Translations under genes and position numbers: made by a program
The notes under the pieces: model-generated
Databases searched by the model: none
What the model was told of the DNA's origin: nothing
The model's input: the letters and a program-made list of their open reading frames with translations, nothing else
DNA from: a bacterium
Lineage (GTDB): Bacteria > Electryoneota > Electryoneia > Electryoneales > Electryoneaceae
NCBI GenBank assembly: GCA_020444425.1
Contig: JAHLLB010000001.1
Coordinates: 124,001-188,000, forward strand
Reading direction: 5' to 3'
Length of the DNA: 64,000 bases
Part shown: in pieces, positions 56,466 to 63,742 of the stretch
How the letters are laid out: every line of letters starts with the position of its first letter
How positions within the stretch are numbered: the first letter of the stretch is position 1

Positions 56466-56495
56466 AGTCTCTCGTCTCTAGTCTTTCGTCTCTCG
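56466..56495. repeat. Degenerate GTCTCT/AGTC repeat after the E3 gene
   Basis: GTCTCTCGTCTCTAGTCTTT followed by CGTCTCTCG: nearly the same words as at 1889-1923, tens of kilobases away. A further short run of the same style (CTCACATCTCAAATCTCAGA) lies at 56669-56697 before the lipoate ligase gene. Confidence 0.65.
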
Positions 56496-56505
56496 AAACA
56501 CACTC

Positions 56506-56534
56506 ATGCCACGGATTTCGGTCTGTGGCATTTT
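56506..56534 (+). terminator. Probable terminator of the pyruvate dehydrogenase operon
   Basis: ATGCCAC/GTGGCAT, 7-bp stem with 12-base loop, then TTTT. 46 bases beyond the E3 stop. Confidence 0.6.
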
Positions 56535-56623
56535 AAGCTACTGCGGTCGTTTCCACAGACAATTTGGCGCTACTGTATAGTTTTCAAGTGACGAGATCGG
56601 GGTACCGAAAACCGAGAACACCC

Positions 56624-56663
56624 ACAACCGGGGACACTTACTCCGTTAAGTGTCCCCGGTTGT
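56624..56663. repeat. Perfect 40-base REP-like palindrome upstream of the lipoate ligase gene
   Basis: 17-bp perfect stem (ACAACCGGGGACACTTA with its complement), loop CTCCGT. Same core and loop as the copy at 63408-63451 and, in reverse orientation, 54990-55016. Such GGGGACAC palindromes resemble REP sequences mobilised by RAYT (IS200-like, Y1) transposases; no such transposase is in the window. Confidence 0.88.
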
Positions 56664-56711
56664 GCGTCTCTGATCTCACATCTCAAATCTCAGATCTCCT
56701 ATCTTCCCCTC

Positions 56712-57362
56712 ATGAAAGACGACTCCACGTACCCCTTCCCGATCCACCGTTTCGAGGCGGACAAGGACCTGTTTGCCCAGGTCCGGCAAACCGGCGAACC
56801 GGTGCTGCGGATTTACCGTCCCGACGAAACCATGGTCGTGCTTGGCCGGTCGAGCAAACCGGACGTCGAGCTGCATGTTGACCGTATCCTGCTCGATGAT
56901 GTGCCGATCTACCGCCGTCCCGGTGGCGGCTGTTCAGTGGTGCTCGATCCGGGGAATGTGGTCGTCGCGGTGGTTTTACCCGCGCCGGGGTTGACGAAGA
57001 CGAAAGAGTGGTACGACCGCTGCACGTTCTGGTTGATCGACGCGCTAGCGAAAATGGGGATCGATGGTGTGCGCAAGGCAGGTATCAGCGACTTGGCGAT
57101 TGGCGACCGTAAAATCGCGGGTTCGGCGGTGTACCGGCAGAAGGATGTGTTCTATTACGCCGTCACCTTCCTCGTCGATCCGAACCTGGAGTTTATCCCG
57201 CGCTACCTTGCCCATCCACCGATGGAGCCGGATTATCGGCAGAGACGCGAGCACCTGGACTTTGTCATCGCGCTTCGGGACGCCATCGATCTCAACGACC
57301 CTGCCGATTTCGAACGTCGGTTGAACGAGGTGTTGGATTTACAGGATCTTATGCGGGATTAG
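56712..57362 (+). CDS. Lipoate-protein ligase / lipoyltransferase family protein
   Basis: 216 residues with BPL_LplA_LipB fold: VLGRSSKPDVELHVDRILLD, then YRRPGGGCSVVLDPGNVVVA (RRxxGGG motif) and IGDRKIAGSAVYRQKDVFYY with the expected ligand Lys. Attaches lipoate or octanoate to the E2 lysine. The C-terminal accessory domain of E. coli LplA is absent, so it may need a partner or work as a LipM/LipL-type transferase. Placed just after the PDH genes but behind a terminator and a REP palindrome, so probably separately expressed. Confidence 0.85.
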   Translation: MKDDSTYPFPIHRFEADKDLFAQVRQTGEPVLRIYRPDETMVVLGRSSKPDVELHVDRILLDDVPIYRRPGGGCSVVLDPGNVVVAVVLPAPGLTKTKEWYDRCTFWLIDALAKMGIDGVRKAGISDLAIGDRKIAGSAVYRQKDVFYYAVTFLVDPNLEFIPRYLAHPPMEPDYRQRREHLDFVIALRDAIDLNDPADFERRLNEVLDLQDLMRD

Positions 57363-57390
57363 GACGCGGAGAAATTGAATTCAGATGTGA

Positions 57391-57663
57391 TTATTTGCCC
57401 GGTGGAAACTGCGCTGAGGAGAGGTCTTCTGGACCGTCGAACACACCCGCCGCATCTTTGAAGCTGAACCTCGCTTCACCCGCCGACTGCATCCGCTCAC
57501 GCATCTCCTGAAGCAGGCGCAGCACGTCGTTTCGAGCGATCGCATAGCGCCCGCGTTCGCGCTTGGCAGGCAGTTTCCCAGAACGAATCCAATGACGAAT
57601 TGTCCCGGGCCGAACGTCGAGCGTTCGAGCGACTTCGGCGGCTGTCAGTGTCGAAGGTTGCAC
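57391..57663 (-). CDS. Small helix-turn-helix protein (MerR/excisionase type)
   Basis: 90 residues, GTG start. LTAAEVARTLDVRPGTIRHW followed by IRSGKLPAKRERGRYAIARN is a winged HTH_17/excisionase-type DNA-binding domain; the C-terminal ~40 residues are helical then disordered. Convergent with the lipoate ligase gene and lying after the ABC ATPase gene on the same strand (86 bases on). Target unknown; a local regulator or orphan element protein are both possible. Confidence 0.8.
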   Translation of the reverse strand: MQPSTLTAAEVARTLDVRPGTIRHWIRSGKLPAKRERGRYAIARNDVLRLLQEMRERMQSAGEARFSFKDAAGVFDGPEDLSSAQFPPGK

Positions 57664-57749
57664 GGTTGATCCAAGTGCTAAGTCAATCCCACCAGTGACA
57701 ATCTAAAGATAGGCATTGCGCACCAGCATCGCCATGCCTGGTGCCATAA

Positions 57750-58823
57750 TCAGCGAATCGCCTGATCATTCCCCTTGTCAAACAGGTGCGTCCGCTTCGG
57801 GTCGAAGTGGAAGATGGCTTCCTGCCCGAGTCCGTACTCGACGTTCGGCGCGACCTTGGCGATCACGCGTTTTTCACCGACGCGCACATGCAGGTACGTT
57901 TCCGCACCGAGCGGTTCGGCCAGTTCGGTCGTTCCGCGCAGCTCACCGGAGCCGTTGGTCGCCGCGCCCCACTTAAGATCCTCGGGACGGATGCCCATCA
58001 CCAGCGCTTTGTTGTCACCACCCTTCTTCTGCGCGTCGGTCAACGGGAAGCGCACCGTGCCCGCGGTAAACGCCCCACTCTGCACCGTTCCTTCCACGAA
58101 ATTCATCGTCGGCGACCCGATGAACCCGGCGACGAACAGATTGACCGGATGATTGTACAGCTCGATCGGCTCGGCGACCTGCTGCACCAATCCGTCCTTC
58201 ATCACCACGATCTTGCTGCCCATGGTCATCGCTTCAACCTGGTCGTGCGTGACGTAGATGATGGTCGCGTCGAGACGCTGGTGCAGTTCCATGATCTCGG
58301 CGCGCATGTGGTTGCGCAGTTTGGCGTCCAGGTTGGACAACGGTTCGTCGAAGAGGAACACTTTTGGCTTGCGCACAATCGCGCGGCCGAGCGCGACACG
58401 TTGCCGTTGCCCGCCGGAGAGTGCTTTCGGCTTGCGATCGAGGTAGCTCTCCAACTGCAGGATCTCGGCGGCTTCATCAACGCGGGCGTTGATCTCATCC
58501 TTCGGGAACTTGCGCAGTTTGAGGCCGAACGCCATGTTTTCACGCACACTCATGTGCGGATACAGCGCGTAGTTCTGGAACACCATCGCGATGTCTCGAT
58601 CTTTCGGCGCGACATTGTTGACCATCTTGCCGTCAATGGTGATCTTGCCCTTGGTGATGTCCTCAAGCCCCGCGATCATGCGCAGCGTGGTCGACTTGCC
58701 GCAGCCGGAAGGCCCCACCAGTACGACAAATTCCTTGTCGCGGATCTCAACGTTGACATCGTCGGCGGCGGTGACGTCGCCGTCATAGATCTTGTATACG
58801 TGTTCGAGGATGACGTCAGCCAT
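57750..58823 (-). CDS. Sugar ABC transporter ATP-binding protein (MsmK/UgpC/MalK type)
   Basis: 357 residues. Walker A VGPSGCGKSTTLRMIAGLED, Q-loop MVFQNYALYPHMSVRENMAF, signature LSGGQRQRVALGRAIVRKP, Walker B VFLFDEPLSNLDAKLRNHMR, and a C-terminal regulatory OB/TOBE domain (ALVMGIRPEDLKW). Energises uptake by the MalF/MalG-type permeases upstream in the same operon. ATG 58823 with AAAGGACAG ahead; the longer N-terminus is unsupported. It is the last gene of the alpha-glucan operon. Confidence 0.95.
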   Translation of the reverse strand: MADVILEHVYKIYDGDVTAADDVNVEIRDKEFVVLVGPSGCGKSTTLRMIAGLEDITKGKITIDGKMVNNVAPKDRDIAMVFQNYALYPHMSVRENMAFGLKLRKFPKDEINARVDEAAEILQLESYLDRKPKALSGGQRQRVALGRAIVRKPKVFLFDEPLSNLDAKLRNHMRAEIMELHQRLDATIIYVTHDQVEAMTMGSKIVVMKDGLVQQVAEPIELYNHPVNLFVAGFIGSPTMNFVEGTVQSGAFTAGTVRFPLTDAQKKGGDNKALVMGIRPEDLKWGAATNGSGELRGTTELAEPLGAETYLHVRVGEKRVIAKVAPNVEYGLGQEAIFHFDPKRTHLFDKGNDQAIR

Positions 58824-58846
58824 GTCTGTCCTTTGCCTCCAGAATG

Positions 58847-59479
58847 CTACTCGTCCAGGTACAACCCGCCGGTAGCTTCCATCCAATCGCAGATACGGTC
58901 GCACGCAGCTGTGATATTGTCGTCTGAAATATCGATCTCGATGTGCTGCAATTTCGTCCGCTGCAGCAACTTACGGAACTGCTCCTGCTCTTCGACGAAC
59001 GGTTGCAAGTCGTCATATTGCGACGGCTTCCCACTCACCTTTAACCGTTCTTCCCGTGCCGCAGCGAATGATTCCGGCGCCCGTGTCAGTAAAACCAGCC
59101 GGAAGTTGAGGTTAACCAGCCGTTCTTCCAGCCAACGGAAATCGAGCTCACGGTTCCGTTCCCGTTTTTGCACAACCATCGTCGACAGGTGAAAACGGTC
59201 GATAGTCCATGAATAATACCGTTGCAGCTCGAACAGCCGTACCCAGGTCTTGTACGTCTCCAACGCCTTCGCATCTTCATCAGCATTGAAATTGATCAGC
59301 CCGCGTCCCCACGGATGATTCGTAAACGCACACCATTCTCCCGAAATAATCGGCGAATGGTACCTGTATTTCTTTTGTCCGACGAAGCGTGGGTGCTCGT
59401 TCAATGCAAACGCGACATCGGTTTTATGCGTCAGGCGTGTGCCTTCCAGTATTACTTTCGGGACCAGCTTGCGGCCCAT
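58847..59479 (-). CDS. Thymidylate/deoxynucleoside-kinase-like protein with a non-canonical P-loop
   Basis: 210 residues. The start (KVILEGTRLTHKTDVAFALN) aligns by eye with the P-loop of thymidylate kinases (ILEGxDGxGKST), but the GK pair reads HK (GTRLTHKT). WTIDRFHLSTMVVQKRER resembles the DRxxxS motif of the same family, and the LEERLVNLNFRLVLLTRAPE strand fits the kinase core. It lies 23 bases before the ABC ATPase gene and after a small membrane protein, inside a sugar-transport operon. Function unknown; a degenerate or divergent kinase is my inference. Confidence 0.6.
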   Translation of the reverse strand: MGRKLVPKVILEGTRLTHKTDVAFALNEHPRFVGQKKYRYHSPIISGEWCAFTNHPWGRGLINFNADEDAKALETYKTWVRLFELQRYYSWTIDRFHLSTMVVQKRERNRELDFRWLEERLVNLNFRLVLLTRAPESFAAAREERLKVSGKPSQYDDLQPFVEEQEQFRKLLQRTKLQHIEIDISDDNITAACDRICDWMEATGGLYLDE

Positions 59480-59509
59480 GTGTCATCGTCTCCAGCTGCC
59501 GTGCGTTGG

Positions 59510-59854
59510 TTACCCGTTGTCTTTCTTGTCCTGCTTATCGCGTTCATTCAGAACTTCGTTGATCAGATCCTTCATCGCCTCGCGGTCGATCATGATCTGC
59601 GGTTCCTCGTTGCTGGAAGCGGAGCGTTTCCGTCCCGGCGCAGTCTCATTCGATTTCTGCACGATGCTCACACCCGACCAGCTCACCGAAATGACCACAC
59701 CGGCGAGAATGATGACGGCGACGAACTGATGGCTCGGTGTCATCGCTGAGTTCACGACCACATAGCCCAGCACGACCATGGAAAAAGCCAGCGCCAGAGC
59801 GATGAAGATGAGTGAATTCTTGGTCGGGTCCGTGCTGTTCGTAGGATCACCCAT
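59510..59854 (-). CDS. Small two-helix membrane protein in the glucan-uptake operon
   Basis: 114 residues: two membrane segments (LIFIALALAFSMVVLGYVVV; FVAVIILAGVVISVSWSGVS) and a charged cytoplasmic tail ending VLNERDKQDKKDNG. AAAGG precedes the ATG. No family recognised. Close spacing (31 bases from malG) suggests co-transcription. Confidence 0.65.
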   Translation of the reverse strand: MGDPTNSTDPTKNSLIFIALALAFSMVVLGYVVVNSAMTPSHQFVAVIILAGVVISVSWSGVSIVQKSNETAPGRKRSASSNEEPQIMIDREAMKDLINEVLNERDKQDKKDNG

Positions 59855-59885
59855 GATTGCCTTTCCCAGTCAAATGGAACGCCGT

Positions 59886-60719
59886 CTACTCTTTCACCCC
59901 GCCGAGCGTCAGCCCGCCGACCAGCCAGCGGTTGGCGACGAGGAACAACGCGACCACCGGCACCGACACCACCAGCGCGCCGGCAGCGTACAGCCCCCAC
60001 TCGGTCGACATTGACTGTTCGAACTGCTTCAATCCCAGCGGCAACGTGTACATCGTCGGATCCTGCAACACCTGCGCCGCAACAAGGTACTCCGACCACG
60101 CGCTCATGAAGCTGAACAATCCGGTAATGACCAGCGCCGGAGTCACCAGCGGCAGGATCACCTTGTAAAATGCGCTGAACCGGTTGCACCCGTCCACCAT
60201 CGCCGCCTCCTCCAGCGAGTACGGGATGGTGTCATAATACCCTTTCATCGTCCACACGCAAAACGGCATCGCGGTTGCTGAGTAGACGACGATCAACCCG
60301 AAGTACGTGTTCAGCAAATTCATTTTGCTGATGATGATGTACATCGGCAACAACAGCATCGTCGCCGGGAACATTTGCGTGGTCAGGATCGACAGCATCG
60401 CCGCTGTCCGTCCGATGAATTTGTAGCGGCTGATCGCATAGCCCGCAGTAGACGCCAAGGTAACACCGAGAATCGTCACCGCCAGCGAGACAAAGGTCGA
60501 GTTCCACAGCCAACGCAGGAACGGGCGTTCGGTGAACAGTTCGACGAAGTTGGACCACGTCGCGCCGTCCGGCACCAACGCCAGCGAGGTGCTCAACAGT
60601 TGATCGCCCGGCCGCAGCGAGATGCTGAAAACGCGCAGGATCGGATAGATCGCGATCAGCACGAAAATCAGCAGCACGGCGTAGATGAACAATCGTTTCA
60701 GCAATGGGTCTTTTTGCAT
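59886..60719 (-). CDS. malG: Maltose-type ABC transporter permease MalG
   Basis: 277 residues, six membrane segments, with the cytoplasmic EAA loop SLEEAAMVDGCNRFSAFYKV that docks on the ATPase. The N-terminus (LFIYAVLLIFVLIAIYPILR) and the C-terminal VANRWLVGGLTLGGVKE are MalG-like. GAGGGAATGAC precedes the ATG. Its partner is the MalF half of the fusion 434 bases upstream, separated by a repeat-bounded AT-rich element. Substrate (maltodextrin/alpha-glucan) is inferred from the GH57 neighbour. Confidence 0.92.
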   Translation of the reverse strand: MQKDPLLKRLFIYAVLLIFVLIAIYPILRVFSISLRPGDQLLSTSLALVPDGATWSNFVELFTERPFLRWLWNSTFVSLAVTILGVTLASTAGYAISRYKFIGRTAAMLSILTTQMFPATMLLLPMYIIISKMNLLNTYFGLIVVYSATAMPFCVWTMKGYYDTIPYSLEEAAMVDGCNRFSAFYKVILPLVTPALVITGLFSFMSAWSEYLVAAQVLQDPTMYTLPLGLKQFEQSMSTEWGLYAAGALVVSVPVVALFLVANRWLVGGLTLGGVKE

Positions 60720-60742
60720 GTCATTCCCTCACAGACTCTCTC

Positions 60743-61142
60743 AACCACGGAATACACGGAATAAACGGAAACGTCAACTGCCATTTAACCGCGAAAGACG
60801 CGAAAACAGCGAAAGAAAAGATAAAAGACAAAATTATTGGCTAAAAATAACTTATACAATACAATAATCATAAAACAACACTAATAATACAATAAATATA
60901 TTAATATTAACTAAAATAAACTCATCTTAATATAAGAACATGAATCGCTACATTTGTTATCCTGAGATCTATTTGTTTATCCCATCATTTTATCTTTTAT
61001 CCAATAGGCATTTTCTTTTATCTCAAATCTATTTTTCTTTTATCCAAAAGTATTTTACGCTTTTTCTCGCTCCTTTCGCGGTTCAAAGAGTCTTTTTCCG
61101 GGCGTTCCGTGTATTCCGTGTATTCCGCGTATTCCGTGGTTC
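60743..61142. mobile_element. ~400-base AT-rich non-coding element with nested inverted repeat ends
   Basis: Left end: AACCACGGAATACACGGAAT (60743-60762), then AACCGCGAAAGACGCGAAAA (60787-60806). The right end carries the same two modules in reverse complement and mirrored order: TTTCGCGGTT (61074-61083), then CCGTGTATTCCGCGTATTCC and CCGTGGTT (to 61141). The core (60827-61064) is strongly AT-rich, with repeated TTTTATC and TCTCAAATCTATTT words, and shows no coding frame. It splits malEF from malG inside an operon. The symmetric ends suggest an inserted MITE-like or relic cassette; I know of no named family. Confidence 0.6.
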
Positions 61143-61153
61143 AATCTTCCTTA

Positions 61154-63742
61154 TCAGTACACCGTTTCGGTCGCTTTGTTCGTCCTCAGGTAGTACACCC
61201 CGAAGGCGAGCAAGATGGCGAAGATGACCATGCTCATCGCGGCAGCGTAGCCGTAACGGTACAGATTAAACGCGCTCTTGTAGACGAACGAGACCAGGAT
61301 GTGCGTATTGTCGGACGGTTCGCCCGCATTCGAGACCAGCCAGATCACGTTCAGGTTGTTGAATGTCCAGACGGTCCCGAGCACAATCGCCGGTGCCATC
61401 ACCGGTTTCAGCAACGGCAGGGTGATGGTGCGCAACTTGGTCCACCAGCCCGCGCCGTCGATTTCTGCGGCTTCGTACAGTTGTGTCGGGATCGACTGCA
61501 GCCCGCCCAGCGCGACGACCATCATGAACGGGAACCCGAGCCAGACATTGGTCAGGATGACGGCGAGAAACGCTTCCGTCGGTGACCCCAGCCAGTTGAC
61601 CGGATCCATGTGCAGGAACCTGGTGATAACGAGGTTGATCGCGCCGTATTCCTGGTTGAACATCCCGCGCCAGGTCAACGCCGTAATGTACTGCGGCACC
61701 GCCCACGGCAGGATCAGCAATGTGCGGATGACACCACGTCCGGGCAGGACACGATGCAGCAGCAACGCGAGGAAGACACCAATCGTAACGTGGAACACGA
61801 TGTTGGAGACGGTCCAAATAATCGTCTTGCCAAACACCGACCAGAAACCGGGTTCAGAGAAGACCTTCACGTAATTCTGGAAGCCGATTACGTCCCACGA
61901 GAAGAAGTTGCGAAGCCCCATGTTCGACAGGCTGAGCACCACGTTATACGCGAATGGGTAGACGACGGTGATGAAGATGACGATGAACGCCGGCAGGATC
62001 ATCAGGTAGATGAACGAGCGGCTGCGCAGGTCTTTCACCAGCGCGATTAGCGGCTTGACCAGTACGATGAACAGTGCGAGCAGGCCGAGCATCGCGATCA
62101 CCTGCAGCACCGGCACATACCCCGCCGGTTCGATGACCTCGTTCATCTCGCGGATCTTGCGTTCCGCCTCGGACTGCATCGTGGCGGCGGCTTCTTCCGG
62201 GGTGACGGCCCCGCCGAGCACAGCCTGGTAGCTGGGCCGCATGGCGTCCCAGATCGCACGCAGTTCCGGCACCACCGGCATCGGCGTGCCAACCTCGATC
62301 TGCAACAGACTCCCGCGCATGATCGGGTTATCGGTGATGACCGGATCGTCCCGCAGGCTCAGCCGTGACGGCATGATGCCTGTCCTCGCCGCCAGTTCAC
62401 GTTGTTCCGGGGTGCTCATCAGGAAGCTGAGGAAGCGGTGTGTCGCGGCGAGTTTTTCTTCGGCAATGTTCACATTCAGCGAGAACCCGCGCGGGCTGAC
62501 CAGCGGCGAGGGCCAGCGCTGCGTCTCCTCGATGTACGGGATTCGCGCGACACCGATGTCGATGCCATCTTCGATGTAGGTCGCCCAGGACCAGTCACCG
62601 TTGATGATCATCGCCGCCTGGCCTTCCTTGAACAACGTGTGCGCGACTTCGTAGTCAGCGTTCTGCGGCGTGATCTTGTACTTGTCGCGAAGATCCTGGA
62701 CAAACTGCAGCGCGCGGACATTGGCCTCGGTGTCCAGCGTGGGACGGTACTGATCGTCCATCAGCTGCCCGCCGAATCCGGTGAAGAACGGGATGAAGAA
62801 GAACGGTTCGGTGAAATTCCAGACGAGACCGAAGCGGTCGGTTTTGGAATCGACGTCGAGGTCGAGTGTGTTCGCCTGCCCGATTTCAATCATTTCGGCG
62901 ATGGTCTGCGGCGGTTCGGGAACGAATTCCTTGTTGTAGACCAGCGTCAGGTGGTTGCCGAAACGGTCGGCGACCTGGTACAGGTAGTCGTCGTACCATA
63001 CCAGCGCCTGCGAATCGAGCTCTGCCAGTTCGGGTTCGGAGAAGATGTCCTCGAGCGGACGGATGATCCCCATGGTCGCGAACGGTCCGACCTGATCGGA
63101 GGGACCGTGGATCAGTTCCGGCCCACGTCCGGCGAGGGCGCTGTTCTGGTAACCGCTTCGCAGTTCTTCCGTTTCACGGTACAACGCAGTGATCTTGATG
63201 TCCGGATTCTGCTCTTCGAAGCGAGCGACCTGCTCGTCGAGAACCACTCGCTCGGCGTAGTTGAGCTGATGCCAGAGAGTGACCTCGGTGCGATCGTCCG
63301 ACTCGGCACAGCCGGTGAACAGGCCGACGGCGAGGAACAAGATCAGCGATACCAGGATCCACGACATAAATGTCGTGGGCATAGTAGACATGGGGACACT
63401 TACTCCGACAGACATGGGGACACTTACTCCGTTAAGTGTCCCCATGTCTGTCACGGACGTATCCACATCTTTCGGGGACACTTTGGGGACAAAGTGTCCC
63501 ATTTCCGATGACCGGTCGGATGCTGACGGTGACATCTTCACGTCTTTCGGGGACACTTCAGGGACAAAGTGTCCCATTTCCGATGACCGGTCGGATGCTG
63601 ACGGCGACATCCCCATGTCCGTCGGGGACACTTTGGGGACAAAGTGTCCCCTTTCCGATGACCGGTCGGATGCTGACGGTGACATCTTCACGTCTTTCGG
63701 GGACACTTCAGGGACAAAGTGTCCCCGGTTTTCACCCCTCAT
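61154..63742 (-). CDS. Fused solute-binding lipoprotein and ABC permease (MalE-MalF), with repeat-derived N-terminal extension
   Basis: 862 residues if read from ATG 63742, which overlaps the GH57 stop (ATGA) with GGGGG upstream. Residues ~6-117 are repeats encoded by the REP array. The native start appears at 118-121 (MSTMPTTFMSWILVSLILFL, lipobox FTGC). Residues ~145-530 are a MalE-type binding domain (VTLWHQLNYAERVVLDEQVA, AAMIINGDWSWATYIEDG). An extra helix leads into a MalF-type permease (LMILPAFIVIFITVVYPFAY, EAA loop YEAAEIDGAGWWTKLRTITL). Internal starts are ATG 63391 or 63382, neither with a ribosome binding site. It binds and transports an alpha-glucan, by inference from context. 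Confidence 0.88.
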   Translation of the reverse strand: MRGENRGHFVPEVSPKDVKMSPSASDRSSERGHFVPKVSPTDMGMSPSASDRSSEMGHFVPEVSPKDVKMSPSASDRSSEMGHFVPKVSPKDVDTSVTDMGTLNGVSVPMSVGVSVPMSTMPTTFMSWILVSLILFLAVGLFTGCAESDDRTEVTLWHQLNYAERVVLDEQVARFEEQNPDIKITALYRETEELRSGYQNSALAGRGPELIHGPSDQVGPFATMGIIRPLEDIFSEPELAELDSQALVWYDDYLYQVADRFGNHLTLVYNKEFVPEPPQTIAEMIEIGQANTLDLDVDSKTDRFGLVWNFTEPFFFIPFFTGFGGQLMDDQYRPTLDTEANVRALQFVQDLRDKYKITPQNADYEVAHTLFKEGQAAMIINGDWSWATYIEDGIDIGVARIPYIEETQRWPSPLVSPRGFSLNVNIAEEKLAATHRFLSFLMSTPEQRELAARTGIMPSRLSLRDDPVITDNPIMRGSLLQIEVGTPMPVVPELRAIWDAMRPSYQAVLGGAVTPEEAAATMQSEAERKIREMNEVIEPAGYVPVLQVIAMLGLLALFIVLVKPLIALVKDLRSRSFIYLMILPAFIVIFITVVYPFAYNVVLSLSNMGLRNFFSWDVIGFQNYVKVFSEPGFWSVFGKTIIWTVSNIVFHVTIGVFLALLLHRVLPGRGVIRTLLILPWAVPQYITALTWRGMFNQEYGAINLVITRFLHMDPVNWLGSPTEAFLAVILTNVWLGFPFMMVVALGGLQSIPTQLYEAAEIDGAGWWTKLRTITLPLLKPVMAPAIVLGTVWTFNNLNVIWLVSNAGEPSDNTHILVSFVYKSAFNLYRYGYAAAMSMVIFAILLAFGVYYLRTNKATETVY
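63391..63726. repeat. REP-like palindromes and four-unit 75-base tandem array inside the malEF reading frame
   Basis: A 19-bp perfect palindrome (63408-63426 with 63433-63451, loop CTCCGT) is followed by four units starting GGGGACAC at 63474, 63549, 63624 and 63699, exactly 75 bases apart. Units 1 and 3 share CTTTGGGGACAAAG and units 2 and 4 share CTTCAGGGACAAAG, so the array also has a 150-base higher order. Each unit contains its own GGGACACTT/AAGTGTCCC hairpin plus GATGACCGGTCGGATGCTGA. 75 is a multiple of three, so the reading frame stays open through the array. Confidence 0.92.

Noticed and set aside
63474-63726. CRISPR-like regular repeat
   Set aside because: The 75-base units are contiguous and near-identical with no unique spacers, and no cas genes are present; it is a tandem REP array.
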